Positions 23,457 through 27,987 of a DNA stretch of 27,987 bases are shown in pieces (positions within the stretch are counted from its first letter, which is position 1; every line of letters starts with the position of its first letter). A program made the translations under genes and the position numbers. Source of the DNA: JASFHF01 sp050123335 (GTDB lineage Bacteria; Pseudomonadota; Gammaproteobacteria; UBA12402); assembly GCA_050123335.1 (NCBI GenBank), contig JASFHH010000021.1:1-27987 (forward strand), written 5' to 3'. The notes beneath the pieces are model-generated. The model was not told the DNA's origin, searched no databases, and was given only the letters and a program-made list of their open reading frames with translations.

Positions 23457-25781
23457 TTGAAGCAAGCAACTTTAAATAAACGGGATAAAAACTCGTCAAA
23501 AATTATTGCAGTCAGTGCAAAGCATCGATTACGGGAAGGGCTAACTTTGGTATTAATTGCATTATCAGTGTATTTATTTATTGCTTTTGCAACTTACCAT
23601 AGTAGTGATCCTGGTTGGACTAGTTCGGGTCAGGGTGGTTTTATCGCTAATTCAGGAGGTAGGATTGGCGCATGGTTTGCTGATGTTTTTTTGTACATAT
23701 TTGGTTATATCGCTTATTTGTTTCCGATAATGCTGCTGACTTCGGCATGGTTTGTATTTTATGGTCGTTTACATGATATTGAATTTCAATGGCGCCATTT
23801 TTTATTGCGGGCAGTTGGTTTTTTATTAACGCTAATAGCTGGTTGTAGCTTAACAAGTTTATGGGGTTCTAATTGGCATGGAGCATTGCCTTTAAATGCT
23901 GGTGGAGTCGTTGGAAGTTTAGCTGAAACAAGTTTAACTGCTATTTTAAATAATGTCGGTACAATATTGATTTTAATAGCTTTTACATTGATTGGTGTCA
24001 CATTATTTGTTGGGGTTTCCTGGTTCAGTTTATCAGTGAGTATAAGCCGCGGGTTTTTTATTTGTTTACGCGCGTTGCGTAATAGTTGGGTGCGTTGTTG
24101 GACGGCTTGGCGTAATTATGCGCATGAGCGTCGTAGAATTAAGGCTTCAATGCCTAAGATTGAACGGCCTGTTAGAGTACCGCAACCGGAAATATCAAAA
24201 AAAGTAATTGAAGAAAATAATAAACCACCGATCATCAAAAGTAGCAAACCTAAAGTTAAACCGAAAAAAATTGATAAAGCTAAGTTAGCTGCGATCGGTG
24301 ATTTTCCGTCATTAGATTTATTAGATGAGCCGCAGCACGCAAGAGATTCTGCATATTCGTCATCTCAATTAGAAGAATTGTCACGTAATATTGAGCAGCG
24401 TTTATTGGATTTTGATATTGAAGCGCGAGTGGTTGCAGTGCATCCAGGTCCGGTAATCACCAGATTTGAATTGGAATTAGCTCCGGGATTAAAAGTTAGT
24501 AGAGTTTCTTCGTTAGTAAAAGATTTAGCCCGCGCTTTATCCATGATTAGTGTACGCGTGGTTGAAGTTATTCCAGGTAAAGCAGTAATTGGTTTGGAAG
24601 TGCCAAACAAAGTGCGGCAATTTGTTTATTTGCGTGAGTTATTTGAGACATCAGCATTTATTGATGCAAGTTCACCGCTAAGTTTAGCTTTGGGTAAAGA
24701 TATTGCTGGAAATCCAGTAGTTGTAGATTTAGCTAGAATGCCGCATTTGTTAGTGTCAGGTACCACTGGTTCAGGTAAATCTGTCGGAATTAATGCAATG
24801 ATTTTTAGCATGCTATTTAAAGCTACACCTGCTGAGTTACGTTTTATTATGGTTGATCCAAAAATGTTGGAATTATCTGTATACGATGGAATTCCGCATT
24901 TATTAACGCCAGTGGTTACTAATATGAAAGAAGCGGCGAATGCTTTTCGTTGGTGTGTAGCAGAAATGGAAAGGCGTTTTCAATTTATGGCCGCTTTAGG
25001 GGTTAGAAATATTGCTGGATATAATACGAAAGTTAAACATGCAATTGCTGATGGTAAGCCATTGTTAAATCCGTTGGTGCCTGAAGAACAGCAAACCGAT
25101 CAAGCGGAAACTTTACAACCTTTGCCTTTTATCGTAGTAATTGTAGATGAATTATCTGACATGATGATGGTTGTTGGTAAAAAAGTCGAAGAATTGATTG
25201 CAAGGATTGCACAAAAAGCCAGGGCTGCTGGAATTCATATGATTTTAGCTACACAACGTCCGTCGGTAGATGTAATTACTGGTTTAATTAAATCAAATAT
25301 TCCAACGAGAATTGCATTTCAGGTTTCTTCTAAAGTTGATTCACGTACTATTTTGGATCAGCAAGGCGCAGAACAATTGTTGGGTTGTGGGGATATGCTG
25401 TATTTGCCGCCCGGCGCTGGGTTACCAGAGCGTGTGCATGGTGCGTATGTTTCTGATGATGAATTAAAACGAGTAATTGCTGATTGGAAACAGCGTGGCG
25501 ATCCTGAATATGTTGAAGAAGTTTTGCAAGAGGCAGTTGAACAAGGAGCTGGCGCTTTTGGTGAAGATCAAAATGCAGAACAAGATCCTTTGTATGATCA
25601 GGCAGTACGCATAGTAACCGAAACTCGTCGCGCTTCAATTTCTTATGTACAACGTCGTTTAAAGATTGGTTACAATCGTGCTGCAGGAATTTTAGAAGCG
25701 ATGGAGCAAGCTGGTGTTGTTAGCCAAATGGAAAATAATGGTGCTAGAGAAGTGTTAGCTCCACCGCCACCGGAAGATTGA
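23457..25781 (+). CDS. ftsK: DNA translocase FtsK
   Basis: Septum-anchored DNA pump that clears the chromosome terminus and activates XerCD at dif. 774 residues. The N-terminal part has about four membrane segments (30-190). A short linker (about 220-290) follows, far shorter than in E. coli (1329 residues in all) and closer to SpoIIIE length. The RecA-like motor has Walker A GTTGSGKS at 435-442 and Walker B VIVDELSDMMM with Asp564-Glu565. The C-terminal winged-helix gamma domain (YDQAVRIVTETRRASISYVQRRLKIGYNRAA) reads KOPS sites. The start is TTG, chosen because AGAGG lies 6 nt upstream and because an in-frame stop rules out earlier ATGs. Confidence 0.96.
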   Translation: MKQATLNKRDKNSSKIIAVSAKHRLREGLTLVLIALSVYLFIAFATYHSSDPGWTSSGQGGFIANSGGRIGAWFADVFLYIFGYIAYLFPIMLLTSAWFVFYGRLHDIEFQWRHFLLRAVGFLLTLIAGCSLTSLWGSNWHGALPLNAGGVVGSLAETSLTAILNNVGTILILIAFTLIGVTLFVGVSWFSLSVSISRGFFICLRALRNSWVRCWTAWRNYAHERRRIKASMPKIERPVRVPQPEISKKVIEENNKPPIIKSSKPKVKPKKIDKAKLAAIGDFPSLDLLDEPQHARDSAYSSSQLEELSRNIEQRLLDFDIEARVVAVHPGPVITRFELELAPGLKVSRVSSLVKDLARALSMISVRVVEVIPGKAVIGLEVPNKVRQFVYLRELFETSAFIDASSPLSLALGKDIAGNPVVVDLARMPHLLVSGTTGSGKSVGINAMIFSMLFKATPAELRFIMVDPKMLELSVYDGIPHLLTPVVTNMKEAANAFRWCVAEMERRFQFMAALGVRNIAGYNTKVKHAIADGKPLLNPLVPEEQQTDQAETLQPLPFIVVIVDELSDMMMVVGKKVEELIARIAQKARAAGIHMILATQRPSVDVITGLIKSNIPTRIAFQVSSKVDSRTILDQQGAEQLLGCGDMLYLPPGAGLPERVHGAYVSDDELKRVIADWKQRGDPEYVEEVLQEAVEQGAGAFGEDQNAEQDPLYDQAVRIVTETRRASISYVQRRLKIGYNRAAGILEAMEQAGVVSQMENNGAREVLAPPPPED

Positions 25782-25788
25782 TGTTGAC

Positions 25789-25855
25789 GGGACGTGAGCT
25801 TTACATAATTACAAAGCTTTGTTTATTGCTTTGTAATCATGTAAAGCTCCGTCCC
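25789..25855. repeat. Long hairpin between ftsK and lolA
   Basis: Arms at 25789-25817 and 25828-25855 form a stem of about 27 bp with one bulged T and one A/C mismatch around a 10-nt loop. The inner arms are ATTACAAAGC (25808-25817) and GCTTTGTAAT (25828-25837). There is no T-tract after it, so it is not a standard intrinsic terminator. It may be an intergenic palindromic repeat or an RNA structure that stabilises the ftsK message or limits read-through into lolA. Confidence 0.75.
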
Positions 25856-25902
25856 CTAGAGGAAATTATAAGAACCGAGATGTAGACAAAAAGGTTAAGT
25901 TT

Positions 25903-26526
25903 ATGAAGAAAGTCGTTTTTATTTTAATATTTTTATTAGCTGGCAATGTATATGCGCAATCAGCAACACAAATGTTGCAGCAAAAATTGTCTGGTTTTCA
26001 AAGTATGACAGCTGATTTTTCCCAAACAGTTACGACAGAAGAAAATACAATTTTACAAAAAACTTCTGGAAATATGGCATTAAAACGTCCGGGAAAATTT
26101 CGTTGGGAAACTACTACGGGGATTAAGCAGTTAATTGTAACTGATGGAGTTAAGTTATGGATATATGATCCTGAATTAAAGCAAGTGACGATTCGTCGAT
26201 TGGGATCCAGCATTGGACAAACGCCGATTTTATTATTAACCCATTCGCATTTTGATTTACAAAAACATTTTGTAATCAGTAAAATATCCCGCGATCAACC
26301 TGGTGATTGGTTTCAATTAATCCCAAAAAGTAAAGATGGTTCTTTTGCATCCGTTATGATTGGATTTGACAATAACAAAATTATTGGAATTAGTTTTACT
26401 AATCAGCTTAAACAAAAAACTGATGTTTGGTTTTCGAATGTTAAAATAAATCCCGCAAATTTGCCGGATTTTAGTTTTGTTGTTCCTGCGGGAACGGATG
26501 TTGTTGATGAATACCACAGATCTTAA
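25903..26526 (+). CDS. lolA: Outer-membrane lipoprotein carrier protein LolA
   Basis: Periplasmic chaperone that takes lipoproteins from LolCDE to LolB. 207 residues. A clear signal peptide (MKKVVFILIFLLAGNVYA) has a cleavage site before QSATQ. The mature part shows the family pattern LxxFQSMTADFSQTV, then SGNMALKRPGKFRWE, then DGVKLWIYDPELKQV. A long hairpin separates it from ftsK, so it may be partly independently expressed. Its 3' end overlaps the start of rarA, so the two are translated together. The conserved order ftsK-lolA-rarA supports the assignment. Confidence 0.95.
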   Translation: MKKVVFILIFLLAGNVYAQSATQMLQQKLSGFQSMTADFSQTVTTEENTILQKTSGNMALKRPGKFRWETTTGIKQLIVTDGVKLWIYDPELKQVTIRRLGSSIGQTPILLLTHSHFDLQKHFVISKISRDQPGDWFQLIPKSKDGSFASVMIGFDNNKIIGISFTNQLKQKTDVWFSNVKINPANLPDFSFVVPAGTDVVDEYHRS

Positions 26527-27820
26527 TTTACAACCACTTGCTGCGCGTTTACGACCTGATAATGTAGATGGTTTTGTTGGTCAGGAACATTTATTAGGTA
26601 AAGGTAAACCACTGCGTTTAGCTATTGAGAAAGGTATTTTGCATTCCATGGTTTTTTGGGGGCCGCCAGGGACAGGGAAAACCACTTTAGCAATAATTTT
26701 AGCAAAATGCGCTAATGCTAGATTTGAGAAAATATCGGCGGTATTTTCAGGGGTAAAAGATATTAGAGCGGTGGTAGAACGAGCACAGAAGGCTCGTGAA
26801 ATGAAACAAGCGACGATTTTATTTGTAGATGAAGTACATCGTTTTAACAAAGCACAGCAGGATGCTTTTTTGCCATACGTAGAAGATGGCACATTGACTT
26901 TGATTGGTGCTACTACCGAAAATCCGTCATTTGAATTGAATAATGCATTATTATCCCGTGCCCGCGTGTATGTGTTGAAACCTTTGACAGAAAAAAATTT
27001 ATTGCAAGTCATTGAGCGTGCTTTAGCAGACAAACAATATGGTTATGGTAAACAAAAAATAAATTTTTCTAGTAATTTACAAAATGATTTGGTTGCTGCA
27101 TCAGATGGTGATGCCAGAAAATTATTAAATTTTTTGGAAATTGCGATAGATTTTGCTGATGAGCAAAAAGGTGAGTTGGTTATTACTAAAGAAACCTTGT
27201 CTGAAGTTTTGCGTCATAGTTGGCGTCAGTTTGATAAAGGTGGTGAAAATTTTTATGACCAAATTTCTGCTTTACATAAATCGGTACGTGGTTCTTCGCC
27301 TGATGCAGCTTTATATTGGTTTGCGCGTATGGTAGATGGTGGTTGTGATCCATTATATATCGCCAGAAGAGTGGTGCGAATGGCGAGTGAGGATGTTGGT
27401 AATGCGGATCCGCGTGCGTTACAATTAGCGTTAAATGCATGGGATACTTATGAGCGTTTAGGTAGTCCTGAGGGAGAATTGGCGATTGCACAGGCAATTG
27501 TTTATATGGCATGTGCGCCAAAAAGTAATGCGGTTTATGTTGCAATGAGTAAAGTTATGGCTGAAGTAAAAAGTACTGGTTCGTTAGCAGTGCCATTACA
27601 TTTGCGTAATGCGCCGACTAAACTGATGAAAGAGTTGGGCTATGCTAAAAATTATCGTTATGCGCATGATGAGCCAAACGCTTATGCGGCTTCCGAAAAT
27701 TATTTTCCGGAAGAAATGGGCGTAAGGCAATATTATTATCCGGTTAATCGTGGTTTGGAAATCAAAATTGCTGAAAAATTAGCGCGGTTGCGTGCATTCG
27801 ATAAAGGGCGGAATAAATAA
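26507..27820 (+). CDS. rarA: Replication-associated recombination protein RarA (MgsA)
   Basis: AAA+ ATPase of the clamp-loader branch that acts at stalled forks with SSB. The mature frame has Walker A GPPGTGKTT, Walker B LFVDEVHRFNKAQQDAF, the sensor GATTENPSFELNNALLSR, and the C-terminal tetramerisation region (KSVRGSSPDAALYWFARM, DVGNADPRAL). Three starts are possible: TTG 26477, ATG 26498 and ATG 26507. I take 26507 because homologues begin shortly before the QPLAARLRP motif; ATG 26498 has a closer GGGA and is a fair alternative. It overlaps lolA by about 20 nt, and crcB starts in its stop codon. About 437 residues, the usual length. Confidence 0.94.
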   Translation: MNTTDLNLQPLAARLRPDNVDGFVGQEHLLGKGKPLRLAIEKGILHSMVFWGPPGTGKTTLAIILAKCANARFEKISAVFSGVKDIRAVVERAQKAREMKQATILFVDEVHRFNKAQQDAFLPYVEDGTLTLIGATTENPSFELNNALLSRARVYVLKPLTEKNLLQVIERALADKQYGYGKQKINFSSNLQNDLVAASDGDARKLLNFLEIAIDFADEQKGELVITKETLSEVLRHSWRQFDKGGENFYDQISALHKSVRGSSPDAALYWFARMVDGGCDPLYIARRVVRMASEDVGNADPRALQLALNAWDTYERLGSPEGELAIAQAIVYMACAPKSNAVYVAMSKVMAEVKSTGSLAVPLHLRNAPTKLMKELGYAKNYRYAHDEPNAYAASENYFPEEMGVRQYYYPVNRGLEIKIAEKLARLRAFDKGRNK

Positions 27821-27987
27821 TGATGTTATTGCGTGGCACAATTTTTGTTGCATTAGGTGGTGCAATTGGTGCAACGGCTAGATATTGGACGGCTGAATTT
27901 ATTCACACATTTTTTGAACGCGGATTTCCACTAGGTACTCTTATAGTTAATGTTGTTGGGTCATTTCTGATGGGTTTTTTAGTTATT
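27820..27987 (+). CDS. crcB: Fluoride channel CrcB/Fluc, 5' part
   Basis: The frame opens at ATG 27820 (overlapping the rarA TAA as TAATG) and runs off the window after 56 codons. A second ATG directly follows. The visible part has a first membrane segment with GGAIGATARYW and a second starting GTLIVNVVGSFLMGF, the fingerprint of the dual-topology fluoride exporter family. AAGGGCGG lies about 8 nt upstream. It belongs to the ftsK-lolA-rarA operon; no fluoride riboswitch is visible, as expected for an internal operon gene. Confidence 0.92.
   Translation, partial: MMLLRGTIFVALGGAIGATARYWTAEFIHTFFERGFPLGTLIVNVVGSFLMGFLVI

Noticed and set aside
23457..25781. Truncated FtsK, because it is much shorter than in E. 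coli
   Set aside because: The membrane, motor and gamma domains are all present; only the variable linker is short, as in many bacteria.
26477..26506. rarA starting at TTG 26477
   Set aside because: It would add residues that only read through the lolA 3' end; two later ATGs fit homologues better.
26581..27545. Minus-strand frames of 119-150 codons opposite rarA
   Set aside because: Shadows of a conserved ATPase gene; no promoter or ribosome-binding site.

Overview
The window looks like chromosome from an AT-rich gammaproteobacterium, most likely of the order Legionellales (Legionella, Coxiella and Berkiella relatives). The block trxB | ftsK-lolA-rarA-crcB is gammaproteobacterial. The AT-rich accessory genes, a eukaryote-like leucine-rich-repeat (LRR) giant and PmrA-type promoter boxes fit a host-associated, type IV-effector-bearing lineage. 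The genus is an inference and was not tested.

Layout. 1-293: start of a lysine-rich gene on the minus strand, cut by the window edge. 479-3890: tightly overlapping murA, NIF3-family gene and gltX. 3896-4184: two large palindromic elements. 4207-5595: cysS. 5820-9855: an accessory island with an unknown basic protein, a multi-pass membrane protein with a duplicated membrane hairpin, and a convergent exported protein resembling M23 peptidases. 9995-11659: an amino-acid permease preceded by a histidine-rich leader peptide and a classical attenuator. 11656-13193: infA-rimO on the minus strand. 13245-13899: a HigBA-like toxin-antitoxin pair with a promoter/operator. 14198-14618: an orphan XRE antitoxin behind a toxin remnant. 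14782-22413: a 2543-residue protein with LRRs, a transglutaminase-like domain and two AAA+ ATPase modules. 22423-27987: trxB (minus), then ftsK, lolA, rarA and the start of crcB.

The main system-level observation is that four accessory genes (the edge gene, the 410-residue protein, the 578-residue membrane protein and the LRR giant) share the same promoter. It is a direct repeat YTTAAK-N5-YTTAAK followed by exactly 10 nt and a -10 hexamer. This matches the PmrA/BasR box, which in Legionella and Coxiella controls Dot/Icm effectors. I did not see it at the housekeeping genes, so the four look like one co-regulated set of candidate effectors.

The second is a his-operon-style attenuation system placed in front of a transporter rather than a biosynthetic operon. 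It suggests that the APC-family permease imports histidine. The rest is conserved housekeeping: peptidoglycan precursor synthesis, Glu- and Cys-tRNA charging, translation initiation, S12 modification, thiol redox, chromosome segregation, lipoprotein transport and fork maintenance.
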